Assembly (NCBI RefSeq): GCF_002870125.1
Contig: NZ_PNEO01000031.1
Coordinates: 1 to 32,239, forward strand
Length of the DNA: 32,239 bases
Direction: 5' to 3'
Source of the DNA: Burkholderia sp. WAC0059
Lineage (GTDB): Bacteria > Pseudomonadota > Gammaproteobacteria > Burkholderiales > Burkholderiaceae
Shown here piece by piece: positions 7,848 through 15,840 of this stretch (position 1 is its first letter; each line of letters begins with the position of its first letter). The notes beneath the pieces were generated by a model. It worked only from the letters and a program-made list of their open reading frames with translations. It ran no database searches and was not told where the DNA came from. The position numbers and the translations under genes were made by a program.

Positions 7848-8318
7848 ATGAATATGCCCACCAACCCGCCCGGGAGCGAAAGCCATTTCACCTGGTCCAT
7901 TCGCGTGTATTACGAAGACACCGATGCGGGCGGCATCGTGTTCTACGCCAATTATCTGAAGTTCTTCGAACGCGCGCGCACCGAATGGTTGCGCGCCTGC
8001 GGCATCAGCCAGCACCAGTTGGCCAACGACACCGGCGTGCTGTTCGTGGTCCGCAGCACCGCTCTCGATTACCGGGCGCCCGCCCGCCTCGACGACCGGC
8101 TGACGATCGCGAGCCGGATCGAACGTCTTGGCCGCGCATCGGTCGATTTCATGCAGGAGGCATGGCGTGACGGCACGCTGCTCGCCACCGGCGGAATCCG
8201 TGTCGCATGCGTCGAACAAGCCGCGCTGCGCCCGGCCGCCATCCCCCCCGACGTACTCGAAGCGCTACGGCGCGGGCCTCCGAAAGACTTGCCGGTCGTG
8301 TCAACGCTCCAGCCGTGA
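7848..8318 (+). CDS. ybgC: Tol-Pal system-associated acyl-CoA thioesterase YbgC
   Basis: A hot-dog-fold thioesterase of 156 residues, which hydrolyses short-chain or acyl-ACP-linked thioesters and is the usual first gene of tol-pal operons. The core has the YbgC signature VYYEDTDAGGIVFYANYL, with the catalytic Asp in EDTDAGG, followed by FFERARTEWLR. Three ATGs lie close together at 7839, 7848 and 7854; 7848 was taken as a middle choice because no Shine-Dalgarno decides between them. The protein is about 20 residues longer than E. coli YbgC, mainly at the N-terminus. It lies 83 bases after the YdfG-like gene and 152 bases before tolQ. Confidence 0.93.
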   Translation: MNMPTNPPGSESHFTWSIRVYYEDTDAGGIVFYANYLKFFERARTEWLRACGISQHQLANDTGVLFVVRSTALDYRAPARLDDRLTIASRIERLGRASVDFMQEAWRDGTLLATGGIRVACVEQAALRPAAIPPDVLEALRRGPPKDLPVVSTLQP

Positions 8319-8470
8319 TTTCCGTTGATACGACGCAGGCAAACTCGTGGCGCCCAGCCGGGAATCAAACCGGATTCGACAGGCGACGCACCGGCCTCCG
8401 GCTTGCCGGCGGAAGGCCTCGCGTCGCGCTGCCGCCGTTTGTCCATCCCAGGACGTTATAACGAACCTTT

Positions 8471-9148
8471 ATGAACACTACACAAGATCTGTCGATCGTT
8501 TCTCTCGTCCTTAATGCGAGTCTGCTGGCGCAAGCAGTGATGGGGCTTCTGCTCCTGCTGTCGCTGATCTCCTGGACCTTCATTTTCCGCAAGTGGTTCT
8601 CCATCCGCCGCGCCCGCCGGCAGACCGAACGCTTCGAACGCGACTTCTGGTCGGGCGGCGACCTGCAGGCGCTCTATCAGAGCGCCGCGAACAACCGGCA
8701 CACGATCGGCGCGCTCGAACGCATTTTCGAGTCCGGCATGCGCGAATTCCTGAAAGCGAAGGAAAAACGCCTCGGCGATCCGGCCGCGGTTCTCGACGGT
8801 GCCCGCCGGGCGATGCGCGCCTCCTTTCAGCGTGAAATGGACGCGCTGGAGGCCAATCTGTCGTTCCTCGCGTCGGTCGGCTCGGTCAGCCCGTATATTG
8901 GTCTTTTCGGCACGGTCTGGGGGATCATGAATGCGTTCCGCGGCCTCGCGAACGTCCAGCAGGCCACGCTGGCAAACGTTGCGCCCGGCATCGCCGAGGC
9001 GCTGACCGCGACGGCCATCGGCCTCTTCGCCGCCATCCCGGCCGTGGTCGCCTATAACGGCTACGCGCACGATATCGACCGGCTCGCGATCCGCTTCGAA
9101 ACCTTCATCGAAGAGTTTTCAAATATCTTGCAGCGCCAGATTCACTAA
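8471..9148 (+). CDS. tolQ: Tol-Pal system inner-membrane proton-channel protein TolQ
   Basis: A 225-residue MotA/TolQ/ExbB-family protein that, with TolR, uses the proton motive force to energise TolA during outer-membrane constriction. Three membrane helices are visible: about residues 18-38 (AQAVMGLLLLLSLISW), 132-158 (SPYIGLFGTVWGIMNAF) and 170-192 (EALTATAIGLFAAIPAVVAY). The conserved GLFGTVWGI and ATAIGLFAAIP stretches line the proton path. There is no clear Shine-Dalgarno before the ATG. The 152-base gap before it is GC-rich and may carry an internal promoter. It is followed by tolR after 18 bases. Confidence 0.97.
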   Translation: MNTTQDLSIVSLVLNASLLAQAVMGLLLLLSLISWTFIFRKWFSIRRARRQTERFERDFWSGGDLQALYQSAANNRHTIGALERIFESGMREFLKAKEKRLGDPAAVLDGARRAMRASFQREMDALEANLSFLASVGSVSPYIGLFGTVWGIMNAFRGLANVQQATLANVAPGIAEALTATAIGLFAAIPAVVAYNGYAHDIDRLAIRFETFIEEFSNILQRQIH

Positions 9149-9166
9149 GGCGCCAAGGAGTCCAGG

Positions 9167-9613
9167 ATGGGTTCCCCCGTTCGTTCAAGCATGCGCGGCA
9201 GCCGTTCGCGCCGCGCCATGGCCGACATCAACGTCGTACCGTACATCGACGTGATGCTGGTGCTACTCGTGATTTTCATGGTGACCGCGCCGCTCGTCGC
9301 GCCGTCTATCGTCAATCTGCCCACCGTCGGCGGGGCGACCCAGCAGCAACAGACGCCGCCCGTCATCGTCAACATCCAACCGGACGGCAACCTGAGCGTC
9401 CGCTACAAGGACGACGGCGGCGCCACCCAGCAGCAGGACATGACGCGCGCCGACCTCGACACGTTCGTGACCAATCGCGAGGCGAATCATCCCGACCAGC
9501 CCATCGTAATCGCCGCCGACAAGTCCGTCCGGTACGAGACGGTCATGGACGTGATGTCCGACCTGAAAACGCGCGGCGTCAAGCGCGTCGGGCTGCTCGT
9601 CAAGTCGCAGTAA
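9167..9613 (+). CDS. tolR: Tol-Pal system protein TolR
   Basis: A 148-residue ExbD/TolR protein, the partner of TolQ in the proton-driven motor. The basic N-terminus (SSMRGSRSRRAMADINVVPY) leads to one membrane helix with the proton-carrying Asp28 in YIDVMLVLLVIFMV, followed by a periplasmic domain with the typical end VKRVGLLVKSQ. A glutamine-containing insert (ATQQQQTPP) lies just after the helix. CAAGGAG sits upstream of the ATG. It starts 18 bases after tolQ and ends four bases before tolA, in keeping with a single operon. Confidence 0.97.
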   Translation: MGSPVRSSMRGSRSRRAMADINVVPYIDVMLVLLVIFMVTAPLVAPSIVNLPTVGGATQQQQTPPVIVNIQPDGNLSVRYKDDGGATQQQDMTRADLDTFVTNREANHPDQPIVIAADKSVRYETVMDVMSDLKTRGVKRVGLLVKSQ

Positions 9614-9617
9614 CGCA

Positions 9618-10628
9618 ATGGCACGCAATACTTCCCGCTATCCGTTCGAACCGCCGCGCGAGCGCGGTACCTGGAGAGCGCTTGCGCTGGCCGTGCTCAT
9701 GCACGCCCTGCTCGCGCTCTTCCTGTACCACGGCATCCAGTGGCAAAACAGCATGCCGGCGGGAACCGAAGCCGAGCTGTGGACGGACGTGCCGGACATG
9801 ACGACGCCGCCGCCCCGGCCGGTCGCCCCGCCGGCGCCGGTAGCGCCGCCGGCTCCGCCCGTGCAGACCGAAAACGCCGACATTGCACTGCAGCAACAAA
9901 AGCGCCAGCAGGAAGAAGCGGCACGCGAAGCCGCCCAGTTGGCCGAGCAGCAGCGACTCCAGCAACAGCAACAGCAACAGGAAGCCGAGGCGCGGCGCCA
10001 GCAGGAACAGGCGGCGCAACTGGCCGCGCAGAAGGCGGCCCAGTTGCGGCAGCAGCAGGCGCAGGCGGAAAAACTCCAGCAGCAAAAGCTGGCCGAACAG
10101 CAGAAACAGCAACAGTTGCAGTTGCAGTTGCAGCAACAGCAACAAGAACAGCAGCAGGCGCAACTCGAAGCCCAGAAGAAAGCAGCGGCCCAAAAGGCCG
10201 CCAGGGCGAAGGCCGAAGCCCAGGCTCAGGCGAAAAGGATGCAGCAGGAACGGCAGGCGCGGATCGCGCAGATGCAGGGCCTCGCCGGCGCAGCGGGCGG
10301 CAACGGCCTCGCGAAGAGCGGCACCGGCAACGGCGCGGGCGGCACGGCCACCTCGCCCGGCTACGCGGACAAGGTGCGCCGGCTCGTGCTGCCGCACGTC
10401 ATCTGGTCCGGGTCGCGGGACGATGTCCGAACCGTGGTGTCGGTGCACTGCGCGCCGGACGGCACCGTGCTCTCGGCGACCGTGGCGCGTAGCAGCGGCA
10501 ATCCTCAGTGGGACGAGGCAGCTCAGCGGGCAGTGGAGCAGACCAACCCGATGCCGACCGACACGAACGGGAAGGCACCGTCGCAATTCAACGTCATCCT
10601 GACGCCGGCGGATGTTCCCGCTAACTAA
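9618..10628 (+). CDS. tolA: Cell-envelope integrity protein TolA, with a glutamine-rich stalk
   Basis: A 336-residue protein that spans the periplasm and transmits TolQR energy to TolB/Pal. Seen: one N-terminal membrane helix (about residues 20-38, ALAVLMHALLALFLYHG), a Pro-rich linker (TPPPRPVAPPAPVAPPAPP), then about 140 residues of low-complexity helix dominated by Gln and Ala (for example QRLQQQQQQQEAEARRQ and LQLQLQQQQQEQQQ), a Gly-rich hinge, and a compact TonB-like C-terminal domain from about GYADKVRRLVLPHV to TPADVPAN. The stalk is far richer in Gln than the Ala/Lys/Glu stalk of E. coli TolA. The underlying DNA consists of short CAG/CAA repeats (about 9955-9980 and 10110-10165) that may vary in length. 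Confidence 0.96.
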   Translation: MARNTSRYPFEPPRERGTWRALALAVLMHALLALFLYHGIQWQNSMPAGTEAELWTDVPDMTTPPPRPVAPPAPVAPPAPPVQTENADIALQQQKRQQEEAAREAAQLAEQQRLQQQQQQQEAEARRQQEQAAQLAAQKAAQLRQQQAQAEKLQQQKLAEQQKQQQLQLQLQQQQQEQQQAQLEAQKKAAAQKAARAKAEAQAQAKRMQQERQARIAQMQGLAGAAGGNGLAKSGTGNGAGGTATSPGYADKVRRLVLPHVIWSGSRDDVRTVVSVHCAPDGTVLSATVARSSGNPQWDEAAQRAVEQTNPMPTDTNGKAPSQFNVILTPADVPAN

Positions 10629-10714
10629 AAGTCGGCCCGGAGAAAAGGGAACGAATTAATGGTTTCCGAGTCTCTGTGCTGTTGTAGAGTGCTACATTTT
10701 TGGAACTGTCACGA

Positions 10715-12007
10715 ATGAGTCTGATGAGCAAACTCGGCCTGCGAGCCCTCGTGGCCTCCTGCCTGATCGCGGCCGCCGGCGCTGCGCATGCCCAGCTCAA
10801 TATTCTCGTTGCCGGGGTCGGCTCGACCCAGTTTCCGATCGCCACGGCGAATTTCGTCAACGAGGCCAATTCGCCCCAGCCGATCAGCGCCATCGTCCGG
10901 CAGGACCTGGAGCGCAGCGGCAAATTCGCGAATATCGACGCCGGCAGCACGCCGGTCGGAGAAAACGACAACGTCGACCTCGGAAGCTGGAAGGCCAAGG
11001 GCGCCAATGCGTTCGTCGCCGGCAGCGTCAACCAGCTCGCGAACGGCCAATACGAGGTGCGTTTCAAGCTGTACGACACGGTCAAGCAGCAAAGCCTCGG
11101 CGGGCTCGTGCTCGTCAGCCCGGCAGGCGGCCTGCGCATGAGCGCACACAAGATCGCGGACTACATCTATCAGAAGCTGCTCGGCGTGCGCGGCGTGTTC
11201 GCCACGCGGCTGTCCTACGTCGTCAAGGTCGGCAACCGCTATCAGTTGCAGATTTCGGATTCCGACGGACAGGACGCGCACATCGCACTCTCCAGCCCGG
11301 AACCGATCATCTCGCCGGTCTGGTCGCCCGACGGCACCAAGGTCGCCTACGTCTCGTTCGAACGGCAGAAGCCGATCGTCTACGTCCACGACCTGCCGAC
11401 CGGCCGCCGCGTCATCATTTCGGATCAGAAAGGCAACAACAGCGCGCCGGCCTGGTCGCCGGACGGCCGCACGCTCGCCGTCGCGCTGTCGCTTACCGGC
11501 AACACCCAGATCTTCGCCGTCAACGCGGACGGCAGCGGCCTGCGCCGTCTGTCGCGCAGCACCGCCATCGACACCGAGCCGACCTACTCGCCCGACGGCA
11601 AGTGGATCTACTTCACGAGCGACCGCGGCGGTCAGCCGCAGATCTACCGGATGCCGGCCCAGGGCGAAAGCGCCGGCGCCGCCCAGCGCGTGACGTTCAC
11701 GGGCAACTACAACACGAGCCCCCGCATCAGTCCCGACGGCACGCAACTGGCGTACATTTCCCGAACGGGCGGCGGATTTAAGCTGTACATTCAGGATCTG
11801 CAGTCCGGCACGGCTATGCCGCTCACGGATACCACACATGACGAATCGCCGAGTTTCGCGGCGAATGGTCAGTACATCCTCTACGCCACTCAGGTGAACG
11901 GCCGTGGCGTGCTGGCTGCTGTATCGACCGACGGTCGCTCGCGGCAGATTCTGTCCATACAGGGGGGCAGCGTGCGCGAGCCGTCCTGGGGACCTTTCAT
12001 GCAATGA
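10715..12007 (+). CDS. tolB: Tol-Pal system beta-propeller protein TolB
   Basis: A 430-residue periplasmic protein, the same length as E. coli TolB, that links TolA to Pal. The N-terminus MSLMSKLGLRALVASCLIAAAGAAHAQ is a Sec signal peptide with cleavage after AHA. An alpha/beta domain of about 140 residues is followed by six-bladed propeller repeats, visible as the recurring SPDGT/SPDGR/SPDGK motifs (PVWSPDGTKVAYVS, PAWSPDGRTLAVAL, PTYSPDGKWIYFTS, PRISPDGTQLAYIS). The ATG at 10715 has only a weak GGAA nine bases upstream; a second ATG at 10724 is also possible. It is followed by pal after 18 bases. Confidence 0.97.
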   Translation: MSLMSKLGLRALVASCLIAAAGAAHAQLNILVAGVGSTQFPIATANFVNEANSPQPISAIVRQDLERSGKFANIDAGSTPVGENDNVDLGSWKAKGANAFVAGSVNQLANGQYEVRFKLYDTVKQQSLGGLVLVSPAGGLRMSAHKIADYIYQKLLGVRGVFATRLSYVVKVGNRYQLQISDSDGQDAHIALSSPEPIISPVWSPDGTKVAYVSFERQKPIVYVHDLPTGRRVIISDQKGNNSAPAWSPDGRTLAVALSLTGNTQIFAVNADGSGLRRLSRSTAIDTEPTYSPDGKWIYFTSDRGGQPQIYRMPAQGESAGAAQRVTFTGNYNTSPRISPDGTQLAYISRTGGGFKLYIQDLQSGTAMPLTDTTHDESPSFAANGQYILYATQVNGRGVLAAVSTDGRSRQILSIQGGSVREPSWGPFMQ

Positions 12008-12025
12008 CACTTCAGGAGAGCAAAA

Positions 12026-12535
12026 ATGATGTCCAATAAAGTCCGCTTGGCCTTGGCAGTATTGATGATCGGCTCGCTGGCCGCCTGTAAATCCGGCGTC
12101 AAGAGCGACCAAAGCACCTCCGGCACGCTCGGCAACCAGCCGAACCCGAACGCCGTCACCACCGTGACCGTCGATCCGCTGAACGATCCGAACAGCCCAC
12201 TCGCCAAGCGCAGCGTGTACTTCGACTTCGACAGCTACACCGTCAAGGACGACTATCAATCGCTGCTGCAAGCCCACGCTCAATACCTGAAGACCCATCC
12301 GGAACGCCACATCCTGATCCAGGGCAACACCGACGAGCGCGGCACGAGCGAGTACAACCTCGCGCTGGGCCAGAAGCGCGCCGAAGCCGTTCGCCAGGCG
12401 CTGTTGCTGTTGGGCGTGCCCGACTCGCAGGTGGAAGCGGTCAGCCTCGGCAAGGAAAAGCCGGTTGCGCTGGGTCATGACGAAGCGTCGTGGGCCCAGA
12501 ACCGCCGTGCTGACATCGTGTATCAGCAACAGTAA
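12026..12535 (+). CDS. pal: Peptidoglycan-associated lipoprotein Pal
   Basis: A 169-residue outer-membrane lipoprotein that anchors the Tol system to peptidoglycan. The signal peptide ends in the lipobox SLAAC, so Cys22 would be acylated. A flexible Thr/Asn-rich linker follows, then the OmpA-like domain: VYFDFDSYTVKDDYQSLL, the diaminopimelate-binding segment GNTDERGTSEYNLALGQKRA, and the closing NRRADIVY. CAGGAGAG lies before the ATG, and a second ATG is the next codon. Pal binds TolB and peptidoglycan alternately during cell division. Confidence 0.97.
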   Translation: MMSNKVRLALAVLMIGSLAACKSGVKSDQSTSGTLGNQPNPNAVTTVTVDPLNDPNSPLAKRSVYFDFDSYTVKDDYQSLLQAHAQYLKTHPERHILIQGNTDERGTSEYNLALGQKRAEAVRQALLLLGVPDSQVEAVSLGKEKPVALGHDEASWAQNRRADIVYQQQ

Positions 12536-12559
12536 TCGACTTACCGGATGAAGGGGCGT

Positions 12560-13309
12560 ATGTCGCACCGTTTCTCCTGGCCGCGGCTTGCCGTGGCCGC
12601 CTCCGTGGCTGGCGCCGCCCTCGTGGCGCTGCCGGCGCACGCGGGTCTCTTCGACGACGATCAGGCGCGCCAGGCGATTCTCGACCTGCGCGCGAAGACG
12701 GATAACCTGTCAGGGCAACTGTCCGCAGCGCAGCGCACGATCCTCGACCAGTCCAACCGCCTCGACCAGCTCAACGATCAGGTCGCGACGTTGCGCGGAC
12801 AGAACGAGGACCTGGCGAACCAGCTCGCCGCCCTGCAAAAACAGGAGAAGGACTCCTACACGGACCTCGACACGCGGCTCAAGAAGTTCGAGCCGCAACA
12901 AGAGACCGTGGACGGCGTGCAAGGGGTCGTTCAGCCGGGCGAAACGGATGCGTTCAACGCCGCTTCGGACCAGTTCCGCAGCGGCGACTTCAAGGGTGCG
13001 GCGGCGGCCTTCCGCAGCTTCATCGACAAGTATCCGCAGAGCCCCTACCAGCCGACGGCGCAATACTGGCTCGGCAACGCGCTGTATGCGCTGAAGGACT
13101 ACCGGGGCTCGACGGCGGTCTGGCAGAACGTGGTCAAGAACTATCCGCAGCATCCCCGCGCGCCCGAGGCGCTGCTGGCCATCGCCAACAATCAGATCGA
13201 GCTGGGGCAGCGGACGGCCGCCCGACATACGCTCGAGCAGATCGTGGCTCAGTACGGTAACTCCGATGCGGCGCAAACGGCACAGAGCAAGCTATCGCAG
13301 CTCAGGTGA
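12560..13309 (+). CDS. cpoB: Tol-Pal system protein CpoB (YbgF)
   Basis: A periplasmic coordinator that links PBP1b-driven peptidoglycan synthesis to Tol-dependent outer-membrane constriction. The signal peptide ends LPAHA|G. Next come a trimerising coiled coil (about residues 20-100, with repeated Leu/Gln heptads such as LRAKTDNLSGQL and LRGQNEDLANQL) and three tetratricopeptide units, AFNAASDQFRSGDFKGAAAAF, YWLGNALYALKDYRGSTAVW and ALLAIANNQIELGQ. The ATG at 12560 follows AAGGGG; an ATG at 12548 would add MKGR before the signal peptide. It is the last tol gene and a strong terminator follows. Confidence 0.95.
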   Translation: MSHRFSWPRLAVAASVAGAALVALPAHAGLFDDDQARQAILDLRAKTDNLSGQLSAAQRTILDQSNRLDQLNDQVATLRGQNEDLANQLAALQKQEKDSYTDLDTRLKKFEPQQETVDGVQGVVQPGETDAFNAASDQFRSGDFKGAAAAFRSFIDKYPQSPYQPTAQYWLGNALYALKDYRGSTAVWQNVVKNYPQHPRAPEALLAIANNQIELGQRTAARHTLEQIVAQYGNSDAAQTAQSKLSQLR

Positions 13310-13372
13310 GTCGAGCGTGAGCGCGGGATAAGGTCGGCTCTGGCTGTTGTGCCAACGACATCCCAACGACGA

Positions 13373-13416
13373 GGCCCGGAATGCACATGCTGTGCTTCCG
13401 GGCCTTTGTCTTTTCG
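13373..13416 (+). terminator. Rho-independent terminator of the tol-pal operon
   Basis: GGCCCGGAA (13373-13381) pairs perfectly with TTCCGGGCC (13396-13404) across a 14-base loop and is followed by TTTGTCTTTT. It lies 64 bases after cpoB and before the tRNA-Lys promoter, so it separates the two transcription units. Confidence 0.92.
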
Positions 13417-13446
13417 TCGCGTGTACTGCTGTCGCAAGGCGCTTTA

Positions 13447-13475
13447 TTGACATTATTCTCGCTTTTCGCTATGAT
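13447..13475 (+). promoter_or_regulatory. Sigma-70 promoter of tRNA-Lys
   Basis: A perfect -35 box TTGACA (13447-13452), a 17-base spacer and a -10 box TATGAT (13470-13475) lie 12 bases before the mature 5' end of the tRNA. A near-consensus promoter is what one expects for a stable-RNA gene. Confidence 0.88.
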
Positions 13476-13487
13476 CTCGCCTCTTTC

Positions 13488-13563
13488 GGGTCGTTAGCTC
13501 AGCTGGTAGAGCAGCGGACTTTTAATCCGTTGGTCACTGGTTCGAATCCAGTACGGCCTACCA
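13488..13563 (+). tRNA. tRNA-Lys (anticodon TTT)
   Basis: A 76-base tRNA with encoded CCA. The acceptor arms GGGTCGT and ACGGCCT pair (with G-T pairs), the D-arm is AGCTCAGCTGGTAGAGC, the anticodon loop is CTTTTAA giving anticodon TTT, and the T-arm is CTGGTTCGAATCCAG. It has a consensus promoter. Its 3' 45 bases are the attachment site of the element that follows, and integration restores an intact tRNA. After integration its terminator comes from the element (13597-13630). Confidence 0.97.
13519..13563 (+). repeat. att copy 1 (attL), 3' end of tRNA-Lys
   Basis: Forty-five bases from within the anticodon loop to the CCA end, starting CTTTTAATCC and ending GGCCTACCA, repeated exactly at 22282-22326. 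Identity stops right after CCA: CCTACCC follows here, AAAAAATTC at the other two copies. Confidence 0.93.
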
Positions 13564-13596
13564 CCTACCCTTGCGGGCAGGTTAGAGAAGAAAATC

Positions 13597-13630
13597 AAGC
13601 ACTTCCGAGTAATCGGGGTGCTTTTTTTTT
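13597..13630 (+). terminator. Hairpin terminator at the left end of the mobilizable element
   Basis: AAGCAC...GTGCTT with inner CCGA/TCGG pairing (13597-13622) is followed by nine T residues. It lies 34 bases after the tRNA and is supplied by the element, so it ends tRNA-Lys transcription and shields the integrase gene. Confidence 0.88.
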
Positions 13631-13736
13631 CGTCCGTGGCATAGGTCTATAGAATTCAAAAACTGGCCTTTGCCGGAAATTTGCCGGAACGGAACAATCC
13701 AGACCAAGCGAATCAACCTTTCGCATGGGAGTCTGG

Positions 13737-14807
13737 ATGGCATACATCAGTCAGCGCGGCGCCTACTGGCGTGCCGAAGTCCGCAAGCGCGGACATAAAC
13801 CTATCTATCGAACGTTCGACACAAAGCAGCAGGCTCGTGATTGGGCTCAGCGCGTCGAGGCCGAAATTTCCATCGGCATCTTTGTGGACCGCACAGAAGC
13901 TGAGCGCACGACGCTCGGTGAGGCACTTGATCGGTACGACCGGGAAATCGTGCCGACCAAACGCTACCCCGGCCAAGAGCGAACCCGCATCGCGCGCTGG
14001 AGGAAAAACGACCTCGCCTGGCGTCCGCTTGCTGCTCTACGCGGTTCCGACTTTGCTAAGTATCGGGACGCCCGACGGGCAGCTGGTCGCGCGGAGAACA
14101 CGATTCGCCTCGAACTTCAGGTCATTAGCCATCTGTTCGAAATTGCACGAAAGGAATGGGGATTCGAAACGCTCCTGAATCCCGTCAAGAACATCCGCAA
14201 ACCCTCGGGTAGCCGCGCGCGCGATCGTCGTCTCCAGCCCGGAGAGTTCAACGCGCTGTTTACGCGTCTCGCCTCAAGCCTCAACCCTTGGGCAGCGCCG
14301 GCGTTCGAACTGGCGATCGAGACGAGTTTGCGTCAGGGCACGCTGTTCAGCCTGCGTTGGGAATGGATCAAGCTTCAGGTTCGCATGATCGAATTCCCGC
14401 CCGAAGCGCGCGGCGCTGACAACAAGGGCGTACCTGCCCGTCTCCCCCTGACTTGCCGTGCTGTGGATGTTCTCCGTTCCCTCGCAGCCATCTGGCAGCA
14501 CGACAGACTCGGCGATCCTGAACTACGTCAGTTCGGTCCGGTAAACGTTGATCCCGGCAAGCTGACTGGCCCGGTTTTCGGCACGTCAAGCAATGCCGTC
14601 CTGCTCGTCTGGAAGCGTGTCGTGAAAGGCGAGGACGGCTTCCCAAATCTTCGCTGGCACGACTTGCGCCATGAGGCAGCCAGCAGGCTTTTCGAAAAAG
14701 GGCTTCACCCGCTCGAGGTTGCCAGCGTCACCGGGCACCGATCGATGCAGATGCTCAAGAGATACACACACTTGAACCCGGCCGATCTACTAGCCAAGTT
14801 GGGCTAG
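13737..14807 (+). CDS. int: Site-specific tyrosine recombinase (integrase)
   Basis: A 356-residue phage-type integrase that would recombine attP with the tRNA-Lys 3' end. The N-terminal arm-binding region has the typical AYISQRGAYWRAEVRKRG start, and a SAM-like core-binding domain spans about residues 60-150. In the catalytic domain the six expected residues are visible: Arg199 (SLRQGTLFSLRW), Lys230, His308 and Arg311 (HDLRH), His334 (TGHRS) and Tyr343 (RYTHL). The ATG at 13737 has GGGAG six bases upstream and is preferred to an ATG 12 bases earlier. No frameshift is seen, so it should be active. It lies about 170 bases from the tRNA end. Confidence 0.96.
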   Translation: MAYISQRGAYWRAEVRKRGHKPIYRTFDTKQQARDWAQRVEAEISIGIFVDRTEAERTTLGEALDRYDREIVPTKRYPGQERTRIARWRKNDLAWRPLAALRGSDFAKYRDARRAAGRAENTIRLELQVISHLFEIARKEWGFETLLNPVKNIRKPSGSRARDRRLQPGEFNALFTRLASSLNPWAAPAFELAIETSLRQGTLFSLRWEWIKLQVRMIEFPPEARGADNKGVPARLPLTCRAVDVLRSLAAIWQHDRLGDPELRQFGPVNVDPGKLTGPVFGTSSNAVLLVWKRVVKGEDGFPNLRWHDLRHEAASRLFEKGLHPLEVASVTGHRSMQMLKRYTHLNPADLLAKLG

Positions 14808-14889
14808 ACGTGTTTTCCAAAACGGCACGTCGACCGGTTGGCACCGATCGGCGCACCTGACCACCACCCACCTGAGAACGAGGTGAACA

Positions 14890-15099
14890 ATGGCTAACCC
14901 GATTGTAGGCCCCCACCCGCTGGACAGCGTCCCATTTGACAGCGACTTGGCTATCACGCTGGAAATTGTTGATGTCCTGTCACCTTTGACGTCGGAAGCA
15001 CGCTTGGAAGAGCTTGCGACGGCTTGCCTGAGCAACTATCCCCTCGCCGCGGCCTACCTGCTAGGCATTATCGAGACCCGCCGTTTTTCAATGCATTGA
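14890..15099 (+). CDS. Hypothetical small protein, first gene of an unknown operon
   Basis: A 69-residue acidic protein, MANPIVGPHPLDSVPFDSDL..., with an amphipathic helix around EARLEELATACLSNYPLAAAYLLG. No family is recognised. A good Shine-Dalgarno (GAGGTG) lies six bases before the ATG, and the next gene starts ten bases after its stop, both signs of a real gene. It begins 82 bases after the integrase and opens a run of five genes on the same strand. Confidence 0.7.
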   Translation: MANPIVGPHPLDSVPFDSDLAITLEIVDVLSPLTSEARLEELATACLSNYPLAAAYLLGIIETRRFSMH

Positions 15100-15109
15100 G
15101 GAGAATTTC

Positions 15110-15484
15110 ATGACCTTCAAAAAAGTGGCTGCTATGCTAAGCGTGACCCTTGGTGGCTTGGCGTCTTCTGGTACAGCCAACGATGCATCGCCGGTCGCGA
15201 AGAGCACGGGAACGATGAGTTTAGCTGAGCTGGAGTCGTTCGAAGCTGGGCGCCGCTGGCAAAACCCGTACTGGCAAATCGAGATGGGTGCCGTTGCGGA
15301 TCCGACCAAACTGCAACGCAAACAGGTATTCACGCTCGCATTCATGTCGCAGATGCTCTTTCAGAGCTACCAGCGACAGGAGCACATGGAGGTTCTCTTG
15401 GGCCAGATTCTCGCGGAGCTAACGCGCGCGGACGAACGCACCCCGCTTGAGACCCAGCTTCTGCGTGTGCACACTGCCGGGTGA
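15110..15484 (+). CDS. Hypothetical protein with a probable signal peptide
   Basis: A 124-residue protein. The start MTFKKVAAMLSVTLGGLASSGTANDAS looks like a Sec signal peptide (positive n-region, hydrophobic h-region, possible cleavage after GTAN or nearby), so it may be periplasmic. The remainder is helical and charged, with an aromatic stretch RRWQNPYWQIEMGAV and a C-terminal helix LFQSYQRQEHMEVLLGQILAEL. No family is recognised. GGAGAA precedes the ATG. Its stop overlaps the next start as GTGA, indicating translational coupling. Confidence 0.72.
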   Translation: MTFKKVAAMLSVTLGGLASSGTANDASPVAKSTGTMSLAELESFEAGRRWQNPYWQIEMGAVADPTKLQRKQVFTLAFMSQMLFQSYQRQEHMEVLLGQILAELTRADERTPLETQLLRVHTAG

Positions 15485-15840
15485 GTCCAATGAACGACGA
15501 ACTTGGATCACTTATCCGCGCGCTCGGGGCTATCGAGGAAGAGTTGGATACGCTACGCGCCTATGCCAAGCTCGGCCGGGATAACCCGCGTCGTGCAAAC
15601 CGAATTGCTGGCATCGTCAGCTTGAAGATGATCGCCCGCGCACGTCTGCTTTTGCAAATCAGCGAGGCGAGGGCAATGGCCCGCCAGGCCTTGGAGGATA
15701 AGCAAAAGCAGCGGCAAATGCAGGGCTGGACGAAGTCAGCTATCCAGCCGACCGAGCCGAGCCCGGTCGCGCGGGTGCGTTCGCAGAATGTCGACGTGCG
15801 CGACGTCGACGCGGCCGTTCAACAGCCGACAGCGAAGTGA
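15481..15840 (+). CDS. Hypothetical helical protein
   Basis: A 119-residue, very likely all-helical protein: LGSLIRALGAIEEELDTLRAYAKLG at the start, then ARARLLLQISEARAMARQALEDKQKQRQ, which can form a coiled coil, and a polar tail. No signal peptide or known domain is seen. It starts at GTG 15481, overlapping the stop of the preceding gene by four bases; an ATG nine bases later is an alternative. The stop overlaps the start of the protease gene (TGATG). The tight coupling suggests equal production of the three proteins, perhaps as a complex. Confidence 0.7.
   Translation: MSPMNDELGSLIRALGAIEEELDTLRAYAKLGRDNPRRANRIAGIVSLKMIARARLLLQISEARAMARQALEDKQKQRQMQGWTKSAIQPTEPSPVARVRSQNVDVRDVDAAVQQPTAK

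Noticed and set aside
10709..12640. A 643-codon minus-strand open frame opposite tolB and pal
   Set aside because: Composition is that of a reverse-complemented GC-rich gene, with no recognisable domain; tolB and pal on the plus strand are certain.
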